Of a stretch of DNA of 64,000 bases, positions 33,692 through 46,684 are shown in pieces. Where the stretch lies: assembly GCF_000213175.1 (NCBI RefSeq), contig NW_009799099.1:2986029-3050028 (forward strand). Direction: 5' to 3'. The number at the start of each line of letters is the position of its first letter. Positions within the stretch are counted from its first letter, which is position 1. Origin of the DNA: Neurospora tetrasperma FGSC 2508 (taxonomy: Eukaryota > Ascomycota > Sordariomycetes > Sordariales > Sordariaceae). The position numbers and the translations under genes are program-made. Under the pieces are notes generated by a model. The model was not told where the DNA came from. It worked only from the letters and a program-made list of their open reading frames with translations, and ran no database searches.

Positions 33692-36600
33692 ATGGATCAG
33701 CAACAGCAGCCTCAAGGAGGCGTCTCTGGCCCCGCCGGCCGACGGCTCCATATCGCCCATCGAAGAAGCCCGTCGGAGCTGACCCCGTTGATGAGTATGT
33801 TTTCAAACACGAACAGTATGTTTTGAGTTTTGCTATTGTCATCGCCTTTGCCATCGTGTACTATCGCGGCGCCCCTCTACCGCTCTTGCACTGGTCCGTT
33901 CTTGCTCGTGGCGAAAAGCTTCAAAAGCCAATGATTGTACCCCTGACCCCTTCGCGTTCCCGTCTTGTGTCCTGACTGTAACCCCTCATCCCCCCCCTTC
34001 AATGCGCTGGCGTACTGACTGGATTTTTTTCTCCGTGCAGTGGAACAGCTTGCCATCCAGCAGCAGATCGAACTCCTTCAGCAGCAGCAACAGCAAATTA
34101 CAGCTCAATATGCCAACCTCGGCATGCTTCCGGCCACGCAACCCCTGGGCCCTGGCGGATTCACCAACTTCCAGCCCATTGCCGGTTTGGCGCCTCAGGC
34201 GGGCTTCCAGTTCCCGGTCCAGCTGCAGCAGCAGCCGCCCCTAGCTCCTCCTACACAACCGCTTTCACATCGCCGTAATCAGTCGGCCATTCCAAACATG
34301 GGCATGGGGGGCCCGCCGCCTGCTCCCTCTGCCGGCGCCTCTGGTTCGACGTTCGGCAATTTCCAAGATCCCACCCAGGGTCACGCCCGAGAGAACAGCA
34401 CCGGCGGTCGTGGTGGTCGTGGTGGATCCGGCGGCGGTCATCAGAGAAGACATTCCTTGGCCTTGGCCGATGCCAAGAAGGCCGCCGAGATCGCCCAACA
34501 GAAGCGCACGACGTCTACCTTCCAGTTCCCTGCTGCTCCTGCCCCTGGCTCCTCCGAGAAGTCTGAGGATGATGCCAAGACCACCCCGAGCACCACTCCT
34601 GCTCCGGCGGAGGGCCAGATAGCTCAGGGATCGTCGTTCCGTGGCGGCCGTGGCGGCCATGGCAGGAGCCAGAGCATGGCTGTTGGTGCCAATGGCCGTG
34701 GTGGCCGCGGAGGCCATTTCTCTACCGACTCAATGGGCCAAGGCAGCGACTTCTCTCGCCGCGCTCCTGGTGGCGGCCATGCCCGCACTGGTTCCCGCAA
34801 CTTCGACGGCAACTGGAGGAACCAGAACCAGAACCAGGCTCAGGACCAGACCGCTGCCCTTCCTCAGAGCCAGGGCTTCCAGCCCGGTCACCGCAGCCGC
34901 GGCTCGGTGAGCCAGTCCATCTCTTCGATTGGATCCTTCCAGTATCCCGGACAGCCTCAGCTGGTCCAGTTCCCCGGTCAGATGATGATGCCCCAGGTTT
35001 TCCCTGGCCAACAACTTAATCCGATGCAGCTCAACCAGCTTCAGGCTCTTCAGCTTGCTCAGATGAATGGTCAGCCACTTACTGGTCTTGCCGCCAGCCA
35101 GCACGCTCCTCAAATGGCTGCTCCTGGTCAGCAAAGCCAGCAACAGCAGCGGAAGACGCTTTTCACTCCTTACCTTCCCCAAGCTACTCTTCCTGCCCTC
35201 TTGGGTAACGGCCAGCTTGTTTCTGGTATTCTCCGCGTGAACAAGAAGAACAGAAGCGATGCGTACGTCTCGACGCAGGATGGCCTGCTTCCCGCCGATA
35301 TTTTCATCTGCGGCAGCAAGGATCGCAACCGTGCTCTCGAAGGTGATCTCGTTGCGGTTGAGCTGTTGGATGTTGGTGAAGTGTGGGCGCAGAAGCGCGA
35401 GAAGGAAGAAAAGAAGAAGCGCAAGGATATTACCGACACTCGTTCTGGCTCCATTAGTGGAGGCCAAAATACTGGTGACGACAATGGCAACGCTGAGGGG
35501 GGACTCCGCCGCCGTGGCAGCCTCAGACAGCGTCCTACCCAAAAGAAGAACGACGACGTGGAGGTTGAAGGTCAAAGTCTTCTTTTGGTCGAGGAAGAGG
35601 AGATCAATGATGAGCAGCAGCCTCTCTTTGCTGGTCACATTGTTGCTGTTATTGAGCGTGTTCCCGGCCAAATGTTTTCTGGTACCCTTGGTTTGCTCCG
35701 CCCGAGCAGCCAGGCTACGAAGGAGAAGCAGGAAGCTGAACGCGCCGCGAGAGACGGTGGCAATGGCCGCCAGCAAGACTCGCGCTCCCACGAGAAGCCC
35801 AAGATCGTTTGGTTCAAGCCCACGGACAAGCGTGTCCCTCTGATTGCCATTCCTACCGAGCAAGCCCCCAAGGACTTCGTGGAGAAGCACCAGGACTATG
35901 CGGACCAGATTTTCGTGGCTTGCATCAAGCGCTGGCCCATCACTTCTCTGCATCCGTTTGGTACCCTCGTTGAGAAGCTGGGCAAAATGGGTGATCTTAA
36001 GGTTGAGACCGATGCCCTCCTTCGTGACAACAACTTCGCGTCCGACGAGTTTGCTGAGGCTGTTTTGCGCAACGTCAGCCAGCAAGACTGGTCGCTTGAA
36101 AGTGAGGATCAAGCTGCTCTTGCCGCTCGCCGTGACTTCCGTGGCGAGAATGTGTTCACTGTTGAATTAGATAGCTCTGTCGAGCTTGGCAACGGTGTTC
36201 ATTTCAAGCAGTTGCCTGACGGCAAGATTGAAATTGGTATTCACGTTCCCGATGTCGCCCACTTCGTCAAGCCCGGCTCACTCGTTGACCGTGAAGCTAA
36301 GAAGCGCGGTACTGCGGTCCATCTTGTCAACCGCTTCTGTGCCCTTCTCCCCCCCAAGCTGTCGAGCGAGCTTTGCACCCTCACTCCTGAACAGGATCGC
36401 TTGACTTTTAGCGTTGTGTTCCACGTCAACCCCCAGACTGGCGCGGTGGCTGAAGGCGACACCTGGATTGGAAAGGGCATCGTCAAGAGCGGCGGAAAGG
36501 TATCGCTTAGCCAGATCGATGAAGCCATTTCCGGTAGCAGCGGATTCTCCCATCCGTCTGTGAAGGCTCTGGACATCCAGATTCTCAACGCTGTCGCCCA

Positions 36601-38057
36601 GAAGTTCCGTGAAGCTCGCTTGGGCGCCGGTGGCGAACCCATTGCGCCTCTCCGTCTCCTCCAGCAACTTGATGATGAGAACATCCCGCCTAAGCACAAC
36701 ATTTTCGAGTCTAGCCAGGCCACTGAACTTGTCGAAGAGCTTATGCACAAGGCCAACACCCATGTTGCCCAACGTCTGGCGCAGGGACTCCCGGAGAAAG
36801 CCCTTCTGCGCAGGCAGTCTGCTCCTAACTCCCGCCGCCTACAAACTATCATTGACCGTATGACTGCTTTGGGCTACGACATTGACGCTACTAGCAGTGG
36901 TACCCTACAGAATAGCTTGTTCAAGATTGACGACTCTGACATCAGAAAGGGTATGGAGACCCTCCTCGTCAAATCTATGCAGCGCGCCAAGTACTTCATT
37001 GCGGGCAAGACTGCCAGTCTGCTTTGGCCTCACTATGCCTTGAACTTACCCCTCTACACTCATTTCACGTACCCCACTAGGCGCTACGCCGACATCATTG
37101 TTCATCGTCAGCTTGAGGCTGTTCTTTCTGATGGAAAGATTGAATATACTGAGGATTTGGAGAACCTTGTCAAGACCGTAGAGTCTTGCAACACCAAGAA
37201 GGATTCGGCTCAAAATGCTCAGGAACAGAGTGTTCACATCGAATCTTGCCGCACCATGGATAAGAAGCGGCAGGAGGTTAATGGCGACCTGATTAGCGAG
37301 GGTATCGTCATTTGTGTGTACGAATCTGCCTTCGACGTTCTCATTCCGGAGTGGGGCTTCGAGAAGCGCGTCCACTGCGACCAGCTTCCTCTGAAGAAGG
37401 CTGAGTTCAGAAAGGAGAAGAGAGTTCTTGAACTCTACTGGGAGAAGGGTGTTCCCAGCTCCGCCTACGTCCCTGAAGATGAGCGTCCCAAGGCAGCCGC
37501 TTCTCAGCGCATCTCGAATGCTCTCGCTGCTGCTCGCCAGGCTGAGGAGGCCGAACGCGCTAAGAAGGATCGCGAGGAGGCTGCCCGCAAGCAGATCGAG
37601 ACTGGTACCGTCTCGCACGATGATGTTGACGCCCTGTTTCAGGACGAGGACGAGGACGACATCGAGGACAATGCCTCTGATATCACCGAGGCCATGGCCG
37701 GCGCATCTCTTGCGGAGCGCCCGACTCAGAGCGTGCCTGGCTCACCTACTCAGTCTGCGGCTGAGGCCGTCGGTACCCTCCACCGTACTCGGTCTGATTC
37801 GAAGGTGCCCGTCGGTGAGGCGCCGGAGGCTCGCTTGACCAACAAGGAGAAGTACTTGAAGCTCTTCAAGCTCCGCGAGGAGGGTGGCGAGTACATCCAG
37901 GATGTGACGGAGATGACCCGTGTGCCTGTCATCCTCAAGACCGACCTTTCCAAGAGCCCACCGTAAGTTCTACATCCCTTCTCTCTTTACAACATGCACA
38001 ACTGACCAAACACACAGGTGCCTGACCATCCGCTCGCTCAATCCCTATGCCCTCTAA
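33692..38057 (+). CDS. gul-1: GUL-1, SSD1-family RNA-binding translational regulator
   Basis: SSD1 proteins bind mRNAs for cell-wall and polarity factors and regulate their translation. In Neurospora, gul-1 mutations suppress loss of the NDR kinase COT-1, and gul-1 is linked to am. The exons are 33692-33794, 34041-37962 and 38018-38057, giving 1354 residues. The N-terminal 380 residues are disordered, Gln- and Gly/Arg-rich, with several H-x-R-x-x-S motifs (residues 111-323) that fit the NDR kinase consensus. Cold-shock-like domains follow (about 420-650), then an RNase II/RNB fold (about 730-1070) and an S1-like end. The metal-binding acids of active RNB enzymes (DxDD) are replaced by ELGNG at 749-753, so it should bind but not cut RNA. 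The C-terminus is conserved (KSPPCLTIRSLNPYAL). Confidence 0.97.
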
Positions 38058-40367
38058 ATGATTTGATGCTTTGGAAAGAAGATGCGCAGCAGTGCAGGAA
38101 CGGTTAAGATGACTCACCTTAATGTCCGTCGTCATGTGGAGATTTTGTCAAACAAGTAGGAGGAACGGATGATGTATGATGTGTTAGAAAGCAACGTCTT
38201 CAAGATTGTTATGTGGGTGTATTCCTTTATTGACGATATGGTGTGCATCTCTTATAGTCTGTTGGCTTATTCGCGAAGGTGTTATCACACTCAACATGGA
38301 TAACTTGGCGGGTGGCAGCTATGTGACAGAAAGGGGCCCTTATGGGAGTATCAATCATAATTTGGTTACCTAAGATAGCTTTGGTGACGGGGGGATGAAT
38401 ACGTTATGATGAGGATCAGTAAGACAGCAAAAGCCGAGCACAGACATAAATTATAATTATTTGACGTAGTGAAAAGAAGGCGGATTATAATCAACAAGGT
38501 GGTGTGGCTATTCGGCAGAATCAAGCTTATCGCAAGTGCAAATGTGCTGTTAAGGAAGCTTTACCCATGCCGAGTGTGGGCAAAAAGGGGTGTATATACA
38601 TTGTGGAACATCTTTTTCCAGCTCGGCATCCATGTCTTCCATTTCCATAGAACGTGTTCACGAATCGAAATCCGTCATCAAGTAGTGTGATGAGAGGTAG
38701 GTAGGAGACAGTCAACGTCAAATCAAGCTTGAAAAAGGCTTGGTAAGGGTACCGGGTTAGAACAAATCCGTGTACCCGTGAGACCTTTAAAACGTGTTTG
38801 AGACATGGAAGCGATGACCCCTTCAACAACCCCAACAACCCTAATGTTACAGATGTTCTCCGTGGTGTAACCCCGTCCCCTGTCTATATCTCGACGACTC
38901 TCATTTTCTTATGGAAATGGAGATATCCGAGCGCATGCAAGATTGGATGCACCTCCAACCCTCAACCTTAATTCTCTTATGAGCTTGTTGTTATTGGTTC
39001 GGAGTCTCGGTTGACCGTTTGGGATAGTTGAGCTTCCAGGTTCATGATTTTGATCATGTTGCATTGATATGAAAATGGCTTGTTTCTAACTACATACCCC
39101 TCTCTCTACATGCCTCCACACGTTTCTGGCTCTATTGTTGTGGTTCAGAGTAGAGCTAGGATTGAGCCAAGAGAGGCCGCTGAGAAGTCCAGAACGAAGA
39201 AACGAAACGTCAAGAATGACTTGGCTACTTAGTTAGTTACTTGACGCTTTCATCACCTTTGATTGATTCAGTCAACCCTCGGAGAAAAGAGTTGGAAAAG
39301 ATTTAGTTCTTTTGGTTATTTACTCTCCTGCCTTGTCACCAGATAGATATTCTATTCTACCTCGCCAACCTAGGCTACCTGTGATAAAGGATGGGATCGG
39401 ATGAGTGTATTCGGAAGTTTCCATTTCCTCTATGTCATTACATAACATATATCTAGACAGCGGCTTGTTCGTATCTCACATGCTATTGACATTTCAGCAA
39501 GTCAGATCCGCATGCGCCCCTCAATTGGGAAATTTCAACTTTGTTTCGAGTTATGTTAAGCAATACCTGTATATGATAGGTAGGTAGTACAGTACCATTT
39601 GCTTCCGAGCTTCCTTCACCACTCATGCAACTCGAGGAACCCCTGCCCATGTCAGTCCCTGGTGGTTTGGGAACGACCACTATCTCCGCAATGCTATTAC
39701 CCCAGATCCCCGGAACACTCAAGAGCCGTTTGCCGCTGAGTGAAGCTATCTCCTTGCCCTTACATAGTGAAATGTAGGTAGGGTCCATGACCCCGTACAC
39801 TACATATTCCGTGATCCGGCCCCTTGGCGCTCGCCATCACCGTAACATCACGACTCTTGTTAGTTGTGACGTTGTCTCCTTTTGGATATATCTTCAGACG
39901 GTCGTTTCCCTTATACTTCTTGTTCGTTTCTCACCATCTTCCTTTTCACCTTCACGATCGATTGTCAACCTGGTGTTGTGTTTGTGTTGCATTTGCTCTT
40001 CTGTTTCATTCATTCTTTATACCAAGCACGGGTCTGCTTTCTTGCTGCTTCCATTCATTCTCCTTTCGAGTTTTCTACTTGTCTCTTCGAGCTGTGCTCA
40101 TCACTTCATCACACTGAACGACAATTGTCTAAACGACGGTCAACAAAGTCCAGCAACCTACAGCCCGGCCTTGTGGGGTTCCCTACTCATATTGTAATAC
40201 TGGGACAAACATAGTCCACACACGCACACAAGCATATACAGCACCAGGCTCGCATTCCTTCGACGAAAAAGAGACCATTTTAAGGTGACACAACGCAGAA
40301 TAAAGACAACCTACCTTTATACCATCGACGCCAAATTGCCACGAAGCAAGTCGATATACAAGACAAC
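38058..40367. other. Region between gul-1 and the ferritin-like gene
   Basis: About 2.3 kb. The left part is the gul-1 3' flank. The right part, from about 39850, is pyrimidine-rich and is probably the leader of the next gene. A plus-strand frame of 136 codons at 39787 is hydrophobic but looks like translated pyrimidine-rich leader. No gene is supported. Confidence 0.5.
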
Positions 40368-41403
40368 ATGCCTTCGATCACAAAGACCCTCGGCCTGATC
40401 ACGGCATGCCTAGCGGCCTTGACCTCGGCCTTGCCTGCCATCCCCAAGTTGACAGACAACCAACTCAAGATCCACAGCTTCATCAGGCGTCAAAATGCCC
40501 TTGCTGCCGCCGCCGGTCTAACGGATGTAGATATCCTGCAATTGTAGGCTCTCCTCTTCTCTCCTTGCACAAGCCTCACATCAGCTAACGAACCTGTCTT
40601 CCAGCGCTCTTACGCTTGAGCACCTCGAAAATACCTTCTACCGCGAAGGCTTCGCCAAATTCCCTGCCGCCGACTTCACCGCCCTCGGGCTCTCCGAGTC
40701 TCAGATCAAGGACCTACAGGGCATCGGTAGCATCGAAGAGGAGCACGTAATCCTGCTCCAGGGCGCCATTGCCGCTGCCGGCGCCAAGCCCGTACAGGAA
40801 TGTACCTATAACTTCCAGGCCGTCACCTCTGCCGCCGCCATGGTCGCCACAGCCGCCGTGCTCGAGAACGTTGGCGTGTCGGCATACCTGGGCGCGGCGC
40901 AGCTCGTGACCGACCCGGGCATCCTGACCACCGCGGCCTCGATCCTAACGGTCGAGGCACGCCACCAGACGTTCATCAGAGCGGCGAGCGGCGTGGTGGC
41001 GGTGCCGCAGGCCTTCGACACGCCCTTGTCTCCTAAACAGGTCTTCAGCCTTGCGGCGCCCTTCATCACAAGCTGTCCCGATGGAAGCAATCTGATCTTG
41101 AAGGCGTTTCCGACGCTGACGATGGGCGGGGACGGGAAGACGGTGGCGGCTGCCGGGTCGCAAGTGAAGCTGCAGAGCAGCGATGCGTCGGCGACGGGTA
41201 GCGCGAAGTTCTGCGCTTTCACCACGGGTGGCATCCCCGGCGGTACGGCATTCACGGCATTCGATGCTGCTACGGGCGCGTGCGTGGTGCCGCAGGGCTT
41301 GAAGGGCGTTGTTTATGTGAACTTGGCGAGCGCGGGCCCGTTGACAGGCAAGCTGACGGATGATATCATCGTGGCTGGTCCGATCGTAATGCAGGTGTCG
41401 TGA
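40368..41403 (+). CDS. Secreted ferritin-like protein, Rds1 / late sexual development family
   Basis: The exons are 40368-40543 and 40605-41403 (intron 61 bp), giving 324 residues. A signal peptide covers about 1-20 (LGLITACLAALTSALPA). The ferritin-like four-helix domain spans about 50-200. It keeps a complete set of possible diiron ligands: E64 on helix 1, E103xxH106 on helix 2, E146 on helix 3 and E176xxH179 on helix 4. The C-terminal third is a beta-rich extension rich in Gly, Ala and Thr. Relatives in fungi are called stress-response protein Rds1 or late sexual development protein; their biochemical role is not established. It lies between gul-1 and am, on the same strand, with long intergenic gaps on both sides. 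Confidence 0.85.
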
Positions 41404-43734
41404 AACGGTTGATGGGGAGCGTCGGTTGTTCTGTTTGTATCGCCATTGTCAGCAAGATGTCTTGGCGTTAGTGGGTGGGGAAGCAGAAGGAACGAGCAGT
41501 AGAGACACGATGGAAAGTAATGATTCTGTATTCGATTCTTGGCAAATCTTCAATAGTACATAATTCGTACGTGACACGTCTTCTTCGTCGTCCGGTAAAA
41601 CTGGAAAGTGACTCCTGTTCCGCGCGTCAACAATCGGGATATGGCCAGTGATATATGCCTCCGTCCGCAACCCTGCTCTCCCGAAAAGTCCAGCTTGCCA
41701 TTCCGTTTTCAAGGGAAGGGACATCTCCAGTATTTCGACAGAGAGCTGCCCCTGGCCACTGGACTCAACGGAAAGCGTGATCAGGGATGAGATGGGAAAG
41801 TGCGCTGCAAGGCAATCGTTGTGCTGCTCTGGCCATTGATGATGATCAATCAGTGCAAGTGACAGACAGATCGGAAAATGAGGCGGACAGCTTTCAAGTT
41901 AGCTTGGCCGCATCATCAGGCTCAAAGGCAGTTGGCAAGCTGCTGTGAAGTGATTCACAAAGTCTCGTACAAACCATACACCGGCAACTGACCGGCAACT
42001 GTGCACCTCGGTGGTTTTCGAGATCGCCGACACCCACATTCGTGTGGAGGCCAGTCACTCAGTCACCGAACGCTGGCCTCAAACATAAACCACGCAAAAG
42101 ATGGACGAATGGTGGGTAAGTACGAACTGGGAGCGGAGATGGGTGTCCGTCTTGGTTGCGACAAGCTGGCAGCTACAGTACCAGTAAAGTCCAGCGCCAA
42201 GGGTATGTCGGCCCGTATATAGCGCCCACATGCGAGATAAGGTCGCACCGTATGTTGAACGCGGGAGCTTCACTTGCAATGCAGACAGGCTGCAAGTGCT
42301 CGCAGCAGCACCGGAAACCCGCGTTGGCCGCTCGGAGATGGGGGTTTTGGTGCCGCTTAGCCCCGAATCGTCGCTTGGCGGGGTTGCCCATGGGAGAGGC
42401 GGATGTGTGGGTACGGTCGAGATACTGGTCGATCTCTTGATACCTTTACTGGTCGGGCGGTGGTTCCGTGATGTGGACTCGGGCATGAGCACGATGTCGG
42501 GGGTTCCCGCCGATTGACATGACTGGCAACCCGAAGTCGGCGGCGTCTAGCGGCCGGGATTGCCCCTGGTGTTGGCGCTGACCATCGGGAAGAATAGGAT
42601 GTGAAGAAGCTTGTTTCCACTTCACGGGTGGCCTCTCTTCGCGAGTCGGATTCATTTTCATTTCGGCGCCACGCAAATAGGAAGATTGTGCCGGGCTAGA
42701 GATGGACCTGTTGGACGTGTAGTGTACTCGCCGAAACAAGCCAGCCGGCGGAAAACTACTTGGGAGAAAAGAGTTGAGCTGCGAAACTGCCACCGGAGAG
42801 CAGACCTACTCCCGAAGCTGGTCAGAAAAGTGTACTCGACGAGGCTGGCAACGCTCCATCAATCGTCGAAGTTTCGGCATGTCGAGTTTTTGACGTTGTC
42901 GCTTTGGATAGTCGCTGGCGGACTAACTCGGCGTAGCTTCCCGTTGAACTGTGGTGTGGTTGTCTGCCCAGACTTTTCCACGCTCGTTGTCGATGGCGAG
43001 GAGTATTTATCTAGTTCTCGCCGAAGCGGACCGCGACCCGTGGTAGTGGCGGAGATACACCACAATCTCTCTATCTTCTCTCTCTCTCTTTTTTTTCTTT
43101 TTTTCTTTTGACTTTGTTTTTTCACTGCCTCTCCGTCCACTGATAAGCTCCTGCAAGGCTGAACAATTGCTGCAGTTTGCAGGGACGCTGACACGTGCCT
43201 GAATCGTTATCGTGTATCCCAGGAAGGAAGGTGGGGGTTGGCGACAAGGATGTATACTTGGGAATGCATTCACACCAAGTCAACAACGGCGACGAGTGCA
43301 TGGCAAGCAGGGGCCTTGCTTCCAAGGGCGGTTTCGGACTGCAACCTGTTCTGGCCTCCCCAGGTAGCTGATCAAACAGTCCAATGACAAGTATCAATTC
43401 GTTAGCAAAAGGACAAATCGTATCTCATTCACCCCATATCCTCCAATGAAACCCTGATGCTGCCGCAGCGTTGCATGACTGACCTGACAGCCTGCTACGA
43501 CACGCGACCTGCGAGGTCGGAGTGCTCGACGGCGGTAGCGACTCTGAAGCGGCGTTGGCAATGAGTGGGCGAAGTTGGGGTTTGGCGCAACTTGGCATTG
43601 GTCCGTGGTCCAATCTTTGCCTCAGAAAGGATGGGCTGGTCCAGCGTGCAAACCCATGCGAAACCAAATGGAGCAGAAGAACGAAACCACTCACGACTTG
43701 TTCACATAAGCTTTTTACCAAACCGTCGAGGCGA

Positions 43735-43739
43735 CCAAT
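43735..43739 (+). promoter_or_regulatory. CCAAT box, candidate core of the proximal am upstream activator
   Basis: CCAAT lies in the context cgaCCAATaaac, 1455 bp before the am start codon. Its position agrees with the known CCAAT-dependent activating element of am as I recall it; the assignment is inference. Confidence 0.35.
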
Positions 43740-45040
43740 AAACATGCGCCGATAAGACAGCAGCCGATCCATCATGTATGCGGCTGTGGCGCCCTGCGTG
43801 GAGCTCGCCGAGGTTGCGCAGCAAGCGCAGTCCCGGCCTGCCATGTCTTGGCCTGCCATGTCTTGATTCAGGACGGACGGGTCTCACTTCTCAGTTCTCG
43901 CCCCAACTGGCAAAATTCTGCGCACGGGCAGGACAGCCTGTGCCATGGCAGGAGTGGCTAGTGCTGACGATGAATTGATCAGTGACGACTCTATTGCACG
44001 TTCAAATTACATTCCAAGTTGGAAATAGCGTCGGGCATGTTCTCACTGTCGCCGACCTTATACGCTAAGTAGGTAGTAATTAGTGTTGATAAAAGGATAT
44101 TTCTACTATCGATAGCTCAGAAAAGAGAGCCGACCTCGGAGCTTTGATAAGAGAAATGACGTTGACACAGCCCGTCACACCTTCAAGTCTAGAAGAGCGG
44201 GCAATTCTACGCGACCCTCCCACCCAAGTGCTTGGTCAATAATTGTTCCATTGTGCTGTGATATCCCACGCCTTATGTACGCAGTAGTGTACATGTGCAG
44301 ATGGATGTGGAAAGAAGGAGGATGGAAAGATTTTCACAGGAGAAAGGCGCGTCTCCGTCGCTCGCGAGACATGACGCATATTGTCTCGAGAATAACGTTG
44401 GTGAACAAAGTTCCTCGACGAATTGTATCGCGTTTATCGCTATGCAATCCGCACTGCCGGTTCAGGCCACATCTGCCAATCTGAAGAGCGACATTTGGAT
44501 GCATCTGATACATATTGCAGAACCAGGCGGGACCACATCCCGTCTACATACAAGTAAGTAGATAGGGACAGCACCATTGGTGGCCAAGTACACAGTGACA
44601 GACTGACAGGGACTACTAGTTCAACCCCACCACCCCGAGTGCCCCCATGGGCCCCACGCTCCCATTCCTCAATGGCATTCTGCGGCTGGGATTATTCGCG
44701 GGCTGCAACGCGGGATTTGAATGCCGCCTGGAAAAAAAATAAGTGTACAGGCGAGGTGATGGTGGTTTCATGCTCGCCTCCAGGTGTCTCCATGTTCGGA
44801 GGACGGGGAAAGCACTAGGGACGAGGGGATCGAGGGGGGATCGAGACAGGAACAAGGATCCGATGTCACGGACAAGCGTAGTAGCTTCGTCCCATCCTCG
44901 CAACGAACCTCCGACCGTGGGCCCTTCCATCCCGTCTGTCTTGTCTCGCCCAGTCGAGGTCTCCTCCTTCACGCTGGCTCCTCCCCAAACCTTCAAGGTT
45001 ACCTCTGCTTCCTTCCCCCAGTCGCCCCAGCTCTGTTTTG

Positions 45041-45046
45041 TATAAA
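45041..45046 (+). promoter_or_regulatory. TATA-like box of am
   Basis: TATAAA lies 148 bp upstream of the am ATG, followed by a pyrimidine-rich leader (CCTCCCCTCCTCC-like). The position suits a TATA element of a strongly expressed gene. Confidence 0.5.
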
Positions 45047-45193
45047 GTCTTTTCCTCCCCTCCTCCAGAAAGCTGTGCCCCCTCTCATCTTTGTTCTCTT
45101 GCTCATCCATCTTGCCCTCCCACCAAGCATAACTTTATCGATACCCGGTGGCCAACCCGCTAATTTATTTTTATCCCTTTCACCACATTCAAA

Positions 45194-46684
<1,491 letters not shown>

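Larger units (their letters stand above)
41404..45193. promoter_or_regulatory. Extended upstream region of am
   Basis: This 3.8-kb region has no supported gene. Published work on am described remote upstream activating regions roughly 1.4 and 2.1-2.3 kb before the gene, one recognised by a CCAAT-binding complex. A CCAAT at 43735 lies about 1.46 kb upstream of the start codon and fits the nearer region. A poly-T/CT tract lies at 43078-43130. Open frames up to 187 codons here show no recognisable domains. Confidence 0.5.

Noticed and set aside
34730-36112. 460-codon open frame antisense to gul-1
   Set aside because: It mirrors the codon pattern of the sense gene, is rich in Leu, Ala and Val as antisense shadows are, and has no domain.
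39787-40197. Hydrophobic 136-codon frame upstream of the ferritin-like gene
   Set aside because: It is translated pyrimidine-rich leader sequence, and two other frames over the same bases are also open.
43425-43859. 144-codon minus-strand frame upstream of am
   Set aside because: It is low-complexity, without a family, and overlaps the region expected to hold am control elements.
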